A stretch of 64,000 nt of DNA from Nematostella vectensis (taxonomy: Eukaryota; Cnidaria; Anthozoa; Actiniaria; Edwardsiidae), in NCBI RefSeq assembly GCF_932526225.1, contig NC_064034.1, positions 10,293,387 to 10,357,386 of the forward strand. Direction: 5' to 3'. Of this stretch, positions 33,601 through 44,100 are shown piece after piece. Under the pieces are notes generated by a model. That model was not told where the DNA came from and did no database searches. It saw nothing but the letters and a program-made list of their open reading frames with translations. The first letter of the stretch is position 1. Every line of letters begins with the position of its first letter. The translations under genes and the position numbers were made by a program.

Positions 33601-36526
33601 ATAGGGTACATAGCTAGGGGTTGTGTATGATGTCTGATATGCGGGATGACAATAGGGTACATAGCTAGGGGTTGTGTATGATGTCTGATATGCGGGATGA
33701 CAATAGGGTACATAGCTAGGGGTTGTGTATGATGTCTGATATGCGGGATGACAATAGGGTACATAGCTAGGGGTTGTGTATGATGTCTGATATGCGGGAT
33801 GACAATAGGGTACATAGCTAGGGGTTGTGTATGATGTCTGATATGCGGGATGACAATAGGGTACATAGCTAGGGGTTGTGTATGATGTCTGATATGCGGG
33901 ATGACAATAGGGTACATAGCTAGGGGTTGTGTATGATGTCTGATATGCGGGATGACAATAGGGTACATAGCTAGGGGTTGTGTATGATGTCTGATATGCG
34001 GGATGACAATAGGGTACATAGCTAGGGGTTGTGTATGATGTCTGATATGCGGGATGACAATAGGGTACATAGCTAGGGGTTGTGTATGATGTCTGATATG
34101 CGGGATGACAATAGGGTACATAGCTAGGGGTTGTGTATGATGTGTGATATGCGGGATGACAATAGGGTACATAGCTAGGGGTTGTGTATGATGTCTGATA
34201 TGCTGGATGACAATAGGGTACATAGCTAGGGGTTGTGTATGATGTCTGATATGCGGGATGACAATAGGGTACATAGCTAGGGGTTGTGTATGATGTCTGA
34301 TATGCGGGATGACAATAGGGTACATAGCTAGGGGTTGTGTTGATCTCATGCAGGGTTGTACTACCGGTGTTTTTTACACTGTCTCTTGTGCATCCAAAAT
34401 CATAATTTGTCATGGTAACTGACTTGTAATGCCCGGGGATGGGTATTGTAGGCTTTGTCATTTGTACAAGGGATATAGCAGGTGGACTTTGGTCTTGGAC
34501 GGTTGTCAAAGGGCTAATCAAGCGGCCATGTGAGGTGGGCAATGCCTGGCTGAAGGGGATGATATTATTTGTTTTCATCACTTCAAAAGATGGCAAAACA
34601 GGGTCTAATAACATGGTTTGGACATGAGCTTCGGCTCCCACAGTCCCCTGGGTTGGGAGACTGTCAACATATGCAAGTATTGGGTTCATGGGTTCGAGAT
34701 CAAAGTAGTATGGCTTCTTTCATGATGGTGACATCACAAAGTAGTATGGCTTCTTTCATGATGGTGACATCACAAAGTAGTATGGCTCCTTTCCTGATGG
34801 TGACATCACAAAGTAGTATGGCTCTTGGCCATGATGGCAACATTTCAAGGTAGTATGGTGTTACACCATGATGATGGCATCACAAGGTAGTATGGCTCGT
34901 AACACTTTTAGCAATATCATCAAGTAGTATGGCTATCGGCTATCAACTGTACAATCCGGGATAAAATGTACAAAATCAATTTCAGTGGACTAGTTGAAAA
35001 TGTCCTTTTTATTGTCATTTTCCAGACCTTTTCTGTTTAAAAGTAGCGTGATTGTTGCCCACTTTCGGCCTGTCCGCCAATGGCTGCGGACCATCTTCCT
35101 GTTTTTTTTTTTTTTTTACAATATAAAATTAAAAAAAAATCAACATTAAAAAAACTCTTCTCTGCCTTACTACTTCGGTACCACGTTCTCGTTCTTTCAG
35201 ATGGATCAAGGATGACCGGCCGAACACGGTTGCCGTACCAACACACTTTTATAAGATTATCACGCGGTGTAACGTCAACAAAACCTCGCTCTACGAGGTT
35301 CCCGGATGTTCAGGTCGACTAGAGGTCATTTCCTTTATCCTGCCTCATCGTAGCGAATACCATTGCCAGGTAGGACACGTGACAGGTTCGGACGGGGCCC
35401 GAAAACTTTTCGGTTTTTTTTGCTGCATAATACTGGCTAGAATGCTTGACAAAGATGATTATATGAACATTTCCATAGGCTTATATGCCTAGATTAACGG
35501 CGTGCCAGAGTCGAATTATACCGTGCCGATCTAGAAAAGTTCGGTAGATAATCATGCCTAGTTTGCGGGCGCTCCCGAAGGTCACTACCACAGAAGAGCC
35601 GCTGGAAAAGTTTATAACAATTTTGAGTTCCAAAACGCTTGGAGCTGCTGTGCTGTGATTGGGCCTTTTTTTAATGCCCATAGCACAGCAGTGTTTACTT
35701 GTAATTCCTAATTAACAACGCTCGCGTTGCTGACAAATGCTTTCCTGTTTGATGGATCAAGTTACTTTGTTTTGTACGATAAGAGGAACTCTGAAGCCAG
35801 AACAATTGCTTGTTATACAGTCGTGTTTAGTGGGAAAGAGCGATGTTTTTGCTCAGCTACCGACAAGCTTCGTTAAAAGCCTGGTATTTCAAATTTTGCC
35901 ACTTCTTTTCATAAAAGCCCGCAAAATTGGCGACTCGAATGTTCCCGAGAATCCTGTCGTTGTGGTCGTTTGCACGTTGAAGTTGATCGTCAAACTGCAA
36001 GCAAACAAGCTCCAAGCGCTTGGAGATCAGATCTATATTGAGACGAATTTGAAGTGACTTTTGGAGCGCCCGCAAAGTACACTGGATCCTCGAGCATGAT
36101 AGATAATACGATGAAAGCACTCCATTCATTGCGCACGAAATTGAATTAAAGAAGAGCTTGACCCCACGGTTACTGTGGAATCGTTCGGTGGTCGAACCTA
36201 AGTCAAACTGGAAGGCCTAAGATCCTTTCAGTCAAATATAATTAATAAGGTAATTTATTACAATCGATCATTTTAACTATGACATCTTGTAGAGGGTTTG
36301 TGGTATTGTTAATTGTAAACAACAACATAGGAGCGGCCCAGTGACATTCTTTAATACTGTCGTTATATTTCAGTATCGTACAGACAAAGAGTACCTATTA
36401 GATCACTCGGCCTCGGTACGCGACGTGGAACGCCTGACTGGAACTAGCTTCTTCACCGACCTACCCCCGGCAGAGCAAGCTCGCTTGAAGGCTGCGACTC
36501 CAATCGAACTATGGCCCACCAAGTAA
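17875..36526 (+). CDS. ENPP1/3-like ectonucleotide pyrophosphatase/phosphodiesterase
   Basis: This type II membrane enzyme family hydrolyses extracellular nucleotides such as ATP to NMP and pyrophosphate. Exons: 17875–17961, 18548–18647, 21854–21942, 22197–22276, 22673–22792, 23176–23251, 23319–23352, 24296–24394, 24514–24589, 24797–24905, 25134–25177, 25668–25746, 26333–26364, 26550–26620, 26836–26889, 27675–27744, 27968–28055, 28693–28895, 29536–29593, 29663–29814, 29908–30121, 30250–30376, 35201–35369, 36374–36526. All phases agree from 21854 on. The join 18647 to 21854 is out of phase, so at least one exon is missing there. The protein has a short cytoplasmic tail, a membrane anchor, a phosphodiesterase domain, a Cys-containing linker and a nuclease-like domain. 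No somatomedin-B exon was found, although ENPP1–3 usually have two such domains. A polyadenylation signal AATAAA lies at about 36791. Confidence 0.93.
18708..21570. repeat. CATCCATCACCCCTCAC minisatellite in ENPP intron 2
   Basis: A C-rich array of roughly 12–17-bp units (CCATCCATCACCCCTCA) runs for about 2.9 kb. A higher-order period of 514 bp is visible: the marker TTCTCCTTCCATCACC recurs at about 19071, 19585 and 20099. The frame at 18566–19630 reads through it as His/Pro/Ser repeats and is not protein-coding past 18647. Confidence 0.95.
21582..21600 (+). CDS. Candidate 19-bp ENPP microexon
   Basis: The sequence ccccag|TGACATGGTCCTTAACTCT|gtaagc lies just after the minisatellite. Inserted between the exons ending at 18647 and starting at 21854 it restores the reading frame exactly (1 + 19 bases leaves 2, as the next exon needs). 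It encodes V-T-W-S-L-T-L before the catalytic [13 protein letters not shown]. Both splice sites are good matches. It remains a prediction; a larger missed exon is the alternative. Confidence 0.35.
21854..28055 (+). CDS. ENPP phosphodiesterase domain exons
   Basis: All signature residues are present: the metal Asp in ISMDGF (exon at 21854), the catalytic Thr in FPTKTFPN (22197 exon), Asp and His in [11 protein letters not shown] (24514 exon), Asp-His in MLTDHGM (24797/25134 exons), and the last metal His in GGNHGYDN (27675 exon). [17 protein letters not shown] and PKWWKGEP match the substrate-pocket region of NPP enzymes. The domain ends with ASGPAFKKG and the NTELYNLMA segment. The enzyme should therefore be an active nucleotide pyrophosphatase/phosphodiesterase. 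Confidence 0.93.
23881..24150. mobile_element. MITE-like element in an ENPP intron
   Basis: The left end TTAAAAGGGGCAGTGCC is mirrored by CGCTGCCCCTTTAAGC at the right, about 270 bp apart. The ends fit a TTAA-type target with a terminal repeat near AGGGGCAG. No coding content is seen. Confidence 0.55.
25215..25668 (+). repeat. ~50-bp tandem copies of an ENPP acceptor plus exon start
   Basis: The real acceptor and exon start (CTGTTTCTAG|TATGATGTCACACTAGATG at 25668) is preceded by about six imperfect copies, for example near 25254, 25301, 25519, 25567 and 25604. Each has T-rich sequence, TCTAG or TCTAA, ATGATGTCACACTAGA and TTCACTCTG. At least one upstream copy (CTAG|TATAATG near 25612) retains an AG acceptor and could compete with the real one. 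Confidence 0.9.
28693..36526 (+). CDS. ENPP linker and nuclease-like domain with DRGH motif
   Basis: The 28693 exon holds [12 protein letters not shown], then a Cys-rich end ([10 protein letters not shown]) corresponding to the linker. Later exons carry the DNA/RNA non-specific endonuclease fold. In the 29908 exon are [14 protein letters not shown] and SNIAPQ. The 30250 exon has [10 protein letters not shown] and the acidic loop [16 protein letters not shown], the Asn of SN-x-x-PQ and the Glu of W-x-x-LE are the active-site residues of EndoG/Serratia-type nucleases. Vertebrate ENPP1–3 nuclease-like domains have lost catalytic residues. The acidic D-x-D-x-DG loop resembles the calcium site of ENPPs. 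The last exon ends in the [12 protein letters not shown] segment typical of the family C-terminus. Confidence 0.9.
30377..30650 (+). repeat. Tandem copies of ENPP exon 22 end plus donor (left block)
   Basis: The donor of the exon ending at 30376 reads ACATCACAAG|gtagtatggctcc. The intron then repeats variants of GTAGTATGGCTCCTTTCATG, ATGGTGACATTACAAG and so on with a period of roughly 35–50 bp. Each unit contains the exon tail and the junction. The same family continues at 34705–34935 on the other side of the BEL/Pao fragment. Confidence 0.88.
32336..32357. repeat. Poly(G) tract, 22 bp
   Basis: There are twenty-two consecutive G residues inside the BEL/Pao remnant; on the minus strand they read as a proline run. 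The tract coincides with a frame change between the repeat-bearing frame and the DUF1759 frame. Confidence 0.95.
32743..34340 (-). repeat. 51-bp coding minisatellite, about 31 copies
   Basis: The unit encodes [17 protein letters not shown] on the minus strand and is repeated about 31 times with almost no divergence (isolated changes such as H to R, or Q to H). The unit length of 17 codons keeps the frame open. Near identity implies recent expansion or homogenisation, in contrast with the frameshifted flanks. Confidence 0.95.
34705..34935 (+). repeat. Tandem copies of ENPP exon 22 end plus donor (right block)
   Basis: Units such as AAAGTAGTATGGCTTCTTTC and ATGATGGTGACATCACAAAG repeat five or six times with a period of about 36 bp. 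They match the block at 30377–30650, so the BEL/Pao fragment sits within, or was copied into, this array. Confidence 0.88.
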
Positions 36527-37746
36527 ATTACCAACCAATCACCGGGTAGATTACCGGACAAGTTACCGGACAGTTAGTGTAATCTGTTGTCCGAGGTCTG
36601 TCTCAATGAAACAAGTTAACTTGCAATATTACTATTTTTGCGGTTTTTTAAACAAGAGGTTTTTTAGGATGTTTTTGTAAAAATAGCCGGTCATGAATAC
36701 GTACATTGATTAAATATATTCGTAGAAAGAAGTATACGTCTTGTAGAAAAACTTTAAATAGATGATTTACCAATACATTGCTCATTCAAAATAAAAGAAA
36801 ACTATTTCTCTGTTTTATTTTTTTCTGATTTTTTGTTTATTTTTTATCATGATCTAAGCAGTGTTTTGTTTCAAGTGGTTCAAATTTTTATATTGCTATT
36901 ATTTTCTAAAGCGCTTTCGTGTTCCGAAAGTAATCTTTGTTACACAAGGCAATTATTCCTGCAACTTGCAACGATGACGAATAAACAAAATTGCAAGTTG
37001 CAGAAACATAATACGAGAGGCAGTTTTTTCGCAACTTGCAACGCAAACTAAACAGAAATGTGTTGCACAGGAAAAATTTTCCTCTTGTATTTCCATCCTT
37101 TCTATGTCTTTCAGGCGGTAAGATGATGGCCAAACTAACTAACTTCTATGGAGGTTTATTTGTCGAACGGCCTTTAAATCAAACGCGAAAATTCTTGTGA
37201 ATGTATTAATCGTTGTTATTGTTTTGTGCCTAGCGACCGCCGTCTTGCAAACCAACAGAAAGTATGATGAAAGACATACCTCCTACGCTATGCGCTAGCT
37301 GTAGCAACTGTCTTGTTTAACTTGCATTATTATTTAATACTTTCTATTCAATTCATTAGACATTTATCTTTCTATCCTATTCATAAGAAATTTATCTTAT
37401 CTCAAAATGAAATTGTGCTGCTCTCCGATCCGTAGAAATTTTATTTTATCTTTTTCAACTTCACTTTATCTTTTTAAAATCTAAGATATGCAATAGCAAG
37501 TAAACAAGAATAATCAAAATGAATTTCTAATTGCCGATAAGCTATTCAATTTTATTGAATTTAATCCTACTAACACAAAGTGTGTTTATAATTGCTTCAA
37601 TCGTGTTGTTATGAATTTTTTTACCCGTAGACACCTGTGTGTATAAACCACAAACTTACAAACAACACTTCTAGACAATCCTAGACATTAGAGAACTACG
37701 CCTCCAGTCCACCTTGCTTTAACAAGCTTGGACTCCTCACGTCTTG
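36527..37746. other. ENPP–TPR1 intergenic region
   Basis: This is AT-rich. It holds the ENPP 3' untranslated region with AATAAA near 36791. Short direct repeats of CAACTTGCAACG occur near 36961–37046. No exon or core promoter was recognised before the TPR1 start at 37747. Confidence 0.5.
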
Positions 37747-40700
37747 ATGGCTTCCGACGATGAGAACGACCCAAAGCAGTTTCGATTTGTAGTGCAAACG
37801 GAAGAGGAAGTTAAAACACAGATTGGAGAATTGAAGGATCTGCTCTATGATGCCTGCGATGCAGAGGATAAGATTCAAGAGGCCGGTCTTTTAAGCTACC
37901 TTGGCATCGCGTACTTCAAAATCTCAGATTTCCAGCGATCGCTTGTCTACCAAGAGAAATACCTCGCGCTATGCACGGAACTTGAAGACAGCAAAGGTAT
38001 TGGCCGAGCGTACTGTAACCTCGGCTGTGTGAATAAGGCCATGGGCGATTTTACCCTCGCCAAGGAGAATTTCGAGAAAGCTATCAAGATAAGCCAAGAA
38101 AACGGGAACAAGCGTGCTATAGCTAGGGTGTATAACAATCTCGCGAATATCTATGAAATGGATGAGGACTTTCAGGCTGCGCTTGAGTGTCATCAAAAGC
38201 GTCTTGCGATCTCGCATGAATTGAAAGACACTAATGCGATCGGTAAAGCGTGCGCGAGTTTGGGAAATATCTATCATGTAATGGGGGATTTGCCGGCAAG
38301 CATCCGGTTCTACCAAGAAATGCTCAAAATTCTACGAGAAAAGCTCCGTAAGTATTAAAAGATTACTGTCCTCAAAAAAATATATAAAAATACAAAACGA
38401 CGTCAGGAACCCGCTTACTTGGCCATGGCTCTCTAGTTTGAGAACAATGTCTAGAATGCACCTTTGGCCCGAAGCAAAGCAGTAACCAAAATAGGATAAT
38501 CATTTTAACATTTGATGTTTTAGTGGCTCACATAGTAAGAGCTGTTTTGTGTTATGGCTATTCGGGTAGAATTTTGGTTGTTATTATCTATTAGGTGATC
38601 ATCTAGCGGCGAAATCTGAAGTATTGAACTTTTTTGGTATGGTTAGGATAACATTGCGTCCGAGTGGATTTGTTTTGATTCATAATAGATAATACTCTTG
38701 GCAGACAAATTCGCGCATAGAAAGTAGACTAAAAGGGTTGTTATCTTAACCGCACTTCTCTCCGGTTAAAAAAAAAATATGACAAACATTGATTGGTTTT
38801 ATGGATGTGAATCGGTATTCCACACTGCAAGTATATTACCGCAGACGTGACGTCTCAAAAGCTGCTCATTTGCCGGGTGTTCTCAATTTGCCGCCGATCA
38901 GACATCTCGTTATTTTGGCCGTTTCTGCTTTTTCCCCGAGCCTTTCTTTGCGTCTACAGATAGTCAGAAGACAAAAGACTCGACAACGTTCCGACATCCT
39001 TTCTACATCCCCAACAACTTCTTGTTAAAAAATCCTTCCATATTTGGAAGTCTGCTTCAATCATTTTCTTCCTTTTCGTAGGCTAAACGGCGTCAAACTT
39101 GCAGGGAAGGTTGCTTTCCTCCGTCTTTCATTTCAGTGATATTTAATAGGCCCCAGGGTAACTCGTTTTCTATTATCACAGGTATTCGCGTACGTTCGCA
39201 CCAAACTCCCATTGATCATTGATCACAAAGGCCAGCGTTATCCAGGGCATTTTTACAATGTGTCCCGAATAGTTTAACCTTATATCGCGATATCGTTTAT
39301 CGATGGTTTTCCCTTATATCGCGATCGTTTGTCGATTGATTTCCCTTACATCGCTGATCGTTTATAGATGTTTATTATTTTTATATCGCGATCGTTTATA
39401 GATTGCTTTCCCTATTATCGCGATCGCTTATCGATGGGTTTCCCTTCTATCGCGATCGTTTATCACTCTCCCCAAACGGCTGAATTTCTCATTCCAAGAA
39501 ACGTATTGCGGAAACATCCCATACTTACAATGAAAATGTGATTTCCTTTCCAGGAATTCAAGATACACTAGCTGAGGAATCGGAGGAGTCTGGGGACGAT
39601 GATATGGTTGACCTCGACTTGGTGACTCTAGAAGTCATGGAGTGAGTGTGACGTTCTGTTGAATAATTGATAACTATTTGACTGATGATTTTTTCTTTAT
39701 ATCAATTTTATGCACATATAATCTAAGTTTCATGAAACCCTCATTCAAAAAGGATACTATCTTATCAAATAACGTCTTTTTAAACGTTTCGAAAGAGTCG
39801 TACTAAAGAGAACTCTACGTGGCTCCAAACATGGAGGAACACATATAGACACATTGCATTGCGACAATGCAGAAACAATGTACCATGGTTATGGTAAGGG
39901 TTTATGATCTGCGTTGAGGACTGTGCATTCCTCCCTTGTCTCCTCGCATAAGGACGGAGGTCCTGTCTCTCGCCGCATATCATTAACCTGTATTGGGGGA
40001 CGTAAAAGAATTGCTGGGGTACGCTGACCCGTGGTTCCATCTTCAGTGACAGTTCTTACACACTAACCTACACACATGATCAGGCGCGTTAGATCCCAGG
40101 ACTGCCCGAGGGGGGGTTGGGTGGTGCAGTCATAGGTATCGTATGAAAAAGGCATAGTATTTGAAGATTCCTTAATAAGAAATGACCCACTTTTCGCCCG
40201 CCAAGGGGGGAGCGCGCGCACCCTGTGCACCCCTCTGTGTTTGCAGCTGTATGACTGTGAACTGCGTCGAGTAGTCCTTATCTGCATACGAGTGAAGTCA
40301 GCCACGTGTTAAGCCCATGTGGTCAAGTCTTCGCAATGTTTATTTGCGCTATACAAATAATACACATTTGATTTATTTCATCTGTCAATTAGCTTGTGAA
40401 GTCCACAATGCTTTCATCATAGATACTGCAAGCGAATTGACAATTCATTTTTGGCTTGACGTGCTACTTATTGACTATAAGTTCGTTTTAATGGTTAAGC
40501 AAACGCACTCTAATAAACTCTAACATACGGTAATTTCTTCAAGGGAAGTGAAACGAAACATGAAAAAAGAGGAGGAACAAAGACGTCTAGCTGAAGAGGG
40601 CGGGGCCCGGCCGAAAAGACTAAATTTGAGAGGCGTAGTCAAAGGGTTTAAGAATATCAAGCGTGGGAAAGATAAAAAGACAGAGGGTGGAGACCAAGAT

Positions 40701-40760
40701 AAAAAGAAAGACAAAGATAAAAAGAATAAAAGCGACAAAGAGAAGAAGAAGAAGACATAG
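37747..40760 (+). CDS. TPR adaptor-like protein 1
   Basis: Three exons: 37747–38347, 39554–39641 and 40544–40760, joined in consistent phase. ATG at 37747 is the first methionine. Exon 1 encodes about four to five tetratricopeptide repeats (ACASLGNIYHVMGD, YNNLANIYEMDEDF, YCNLGCVNKAMGDF), resembling LGN/TTC28-type repeats. Exon 2 is a short acidic segment (EESEESGDDDMVDLDL). Exon 3 is strongly basic and ends in a KDKDKKNKSDKEKKKKT tail. TPRs mediate protein–protein contacts; the partner is not predictable. The gene has the same plan as its neighbour at 41150, so the two are tandem paralogues. The specific family is unnamed. Confidence 0.87.
39278..39470. repeat. ~38-bp minisatellite in TPR1 intron 1
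   Basis: Five to six imperfect copies of TTATATCGCGATCGTTTATC, GATTGATTTCCC lie just upstream of exon 2. No splice junction is contained in the unit. Confidence 0.88.
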
Positions 40761-41149
40761 TAAAAACGGTCTCATTTTGGAACCATATAATGGTCTTAAT
40801 GGCATTTGAATCTTATAGATTCTTTTTTGATATATTAAATATATGATAACACAACATGTTATTTCTGAATACAGCACAGTATTTTTTAGAATATATGAAA
40901 ATATATAACTTAGATGAGCTTCCTACCTGGGTATAGAATATGTACTATGTATTTTTAGGCGATGAGCCATATACCATTAATATTTATGTCAGGTAGTGAA
41001 TTTAGTACCTGCATTTGAAAAACAAAACCACATTAAACTTGCAGATAAAGACCTTTATATAAGTGGAATGCTTAATAATTCGTGTCTACCTTTATATAAG
41101 TAGAATGCATAATAATTCGAGTCTATTTTAAATCCATACGAATCCGGGG

Positions 41150-44100
41150 ATGCAGAAATGTGTGTTTCCATACAAAGAGAACGATCCTAACCAGTTTCGC
41201 CTTGTTGAAGAGCCAGCGGACGAGCTTCTCGATAAAATAAAACGACTCAGGAAAATCCAGAGAGAGCTTGAAAACTCTAAGGACGAGGAAGAGCTCGCAG
41301 ATAAAGCAAATCTCCAGGGAACTCTAGGAATTCTCCATTTCAAGTTGGGTCACTACGAGACATCACAATATCACTACCAGCAGCAACTGGACTTCGCCAA
41401 GGAATTGTGCGATCGTAAGACGCAAAGCTGTGCTTATAATAACCTAGGGTGCTTACATAAGATCACTGGGAGATTAGATGAAGCGTTTGACTGCTTCCAG
41501 AGAGCTTTACAGCTCGCTAAAGACAGGGGCGATAGGAGGTCTATCGCGAAAACCTTGAATAATCTTGGTAATGTGTTTGAGCTGAAGTGTGATGTGAGAG
41601 AAGCGATAGATTGCCATGAAGAGCGACTAGACTTGGCTCGCGAGATGGGAGATTTGGATGGTGTTTCCAAGGCGTGCGGTTCGTTAGGGGGATTGTACAA
41701 CGCTAATGGGGATTTGTTCAACAGCATTGCTCGCTACCAGGAACTGGTGGATACACTGAGAACAAAGCTAAGTAAGTCAGAAAAGTAAAGAAAAGATGAA
41801 TTTCTCTATAAGCTGTCAATGTTTACTGATATATCCATGCAATTTCAAAAATGACCAACAACGATGAGATTTTTGAGAATGTGGGAATTATTACGCAGCT
41901 CGTTGCTTGTTATTTTTTAAGAACCCGAAACCGCGCTATTTAAGAACCTGAGCCAGGCTTTTGTCGCTTTCACTTGTCATTCACCCTCCGATCTGACAAC
42001 AGCTCCCGGTAGCGCTTTGAATAACAACGTAGAGTGAAAGATTTTGCCTCTATCCTGCTTGAATTATTTAATAACACAATTAATTAATTACAAGAATTCA
42101 TAACACCATCTCTGCTAGGAATCTAAACTAGGGTCTAAACATGTTATATCTTTGCTTCTGAATTGTACGGATATATTATGCAAATCGAAGAAATTTATTT
42201 TCCCCGCTTCGAGTTCCGTTACAGCCGACCATCTTTACTTCGAATTTGAATTCAAAATGTGTCAATTGTGGGCATCTCTTACCCTTTTATAGCGCGGTTT
42301 CGTGTTTAAGTTTTTAGGTATGTAGTTTGCGCTAGTTTTTAATACTTTTTGGAGGGTTTTTCTGGCGCAATGCAATACAAAAAACTTAGCGCAAACAACT
42401 CTAATGGTATGTAATAACATGACGAATTATCAGGGCAGGGGCCTTCTGGAGCTCTAGAAAGTTACATTGAGTTGTTTACTCAGAAATACCGGATCTGGTT
42501 GACTTGCATTTCTTTACTGGAATTTCTTGACTTATCTTGCAGAGATTCAAGTGATGCTGGCAGACGATGAGGAGAGTAGTGACGATGAGGTCGACTTGGA
42601 CGAGATTGCGTATGAGATTCAGAGGTACGGATGTACCAATACTACCAATATGATGTAGCGCGACGCATCAAATGACACGACGCGCTTATGACTTTGCACG
42701 TCGCAAAATTCAGAGCGACGCAACAATGACTGAGCACGACGTATGAGCTGGCACAACGCACCGGTGACTTTGCACGTCGCAAATTTAAGCACGACACACC
42801 AATGACTTTGCACAATGCATAAGTTGGCACGACGCACCGGTGACTTTGCACGTCGCAAATTTAAGCACGACACACCAATGACTTAGCACAATGCATAAGT
42901 TGGCACGACGCACCGGTGACGTATTACGACGCAAGACGCACCGATGACTTAGTACGATGCATAAGTTGACGACGCATAGCACGATGCAGCAATGAATAGG
43001 CACGACACGACGCACTACGACGCATAAGTTGACACAAACCAGTATTTTATAAGCTAGCACACTCACCAATGACTTAGTACCTCGCATAAGTTGACACGAA
43101 CCCGAGTATTTTATAAGCTAGCACACATACCAATGACTTAGTGCCTCGCATAAGTTGACACAAACCCGAGTATTTTATAAGCTAGCACACCCACCAATGA
43201 CTTAGTACCTCGCATAAGTTGACACAAACCCGAGTATTTTATAAGCTAGCACACCCACCAATGACTTAGTACCTCGCATAAGTTGACACAAACCCGAGTA
43301 TTTTATAAGCTAGCACACGCACCAATGACTTAGTACCTCGCATAAGTTGACACAAACCCGAGTATTTTATAAGCTAGCACACGAATTAATGACTTATAGT
43401 ACCTCGCATAAGTTGACACAAACCCGAGTATTTTATAAGCTAGCACACGCACCAATGACTTAATACCTCGCATAAGTTGACACAAACCCGAGTATTTTAT
43501 AAGCTAGCACACGAACCAATGACTTATAGTACCTCGCATAAGTTGACACAAACCCGAGTATTTTATAAGCTAGCACACCCACCAATGACTTAGTACCTCG
43601 CATAAGTTGACACAAACCCGAGTATTTTATAAGCTAGCACACGCACCAATGACTTAGTACCTCGCATAAGTTGACACGAACCAGTATTTTATAAGCTAGC
43701 ACACGCACCAATGACTTAATACCTCGCATAAGTTGACACAAACCCGAGTATTTTATAAGCTAGCACACGCACCAATGACTTAATACCTCGCATAAGTTGA
43801 CACAAACCCGAGTATTTTATAAGCTAGCACACGCACCAATGACTTAGTACCTCGCATAAGTTGACACAAACCCGAGTATTTTATAAGCTAGCACACGCAC
43901 CAATGACTTAGTACCTCGCATAAGTTGACACAAACCCGAGTATTTTATAAGCTAGCACACGCACCAATGACTTAGTGCCTCGCAAAAGTTGACACAAACC
44001 CGAGTATTTTATAAGCTAGCACACGCACCAATGACTTAGTACCTCGCATAAGTTGACACAAACCCGAGTATTTTATAAGCTAGCACACGCACCAATGACT

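Larger units (their letters stand above)
30651..34704 (-). mobile_element. Decayed BEL/Pao retrotransposon fragment
   Basis: On the minus strand, reading from 34689 downward, the order is: a 740-residue frame with a 17-residue tandem repeat; a gag-like DUF1759 segment (FIERFRYLV, then [17 protein letters not shown]) around 32300–32000; an arginine-rich segment with zinc-knuckle cysteines ([16 protein letters not shown]) around 31550–31480; a retropepsin-like VLDAG near 31270; and a DUF1758-like [15 protein letters not shown] block near 30970–30870. Frameshifts and stops break it at several points and it ends before any reverse transcriptase. No long terminal repeats were seen. It lies in the ENPP intron 30377–35200 in antisense orientation. 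Confidence 0.85.

Noticed and set aside
32667-34349. 560-residue frame with [17 protein letters not shown]-type repeats
   Set aside because: It is the shadow frame of the 51-bp repeat; the other minus frame has the longer non-repeat flanks.
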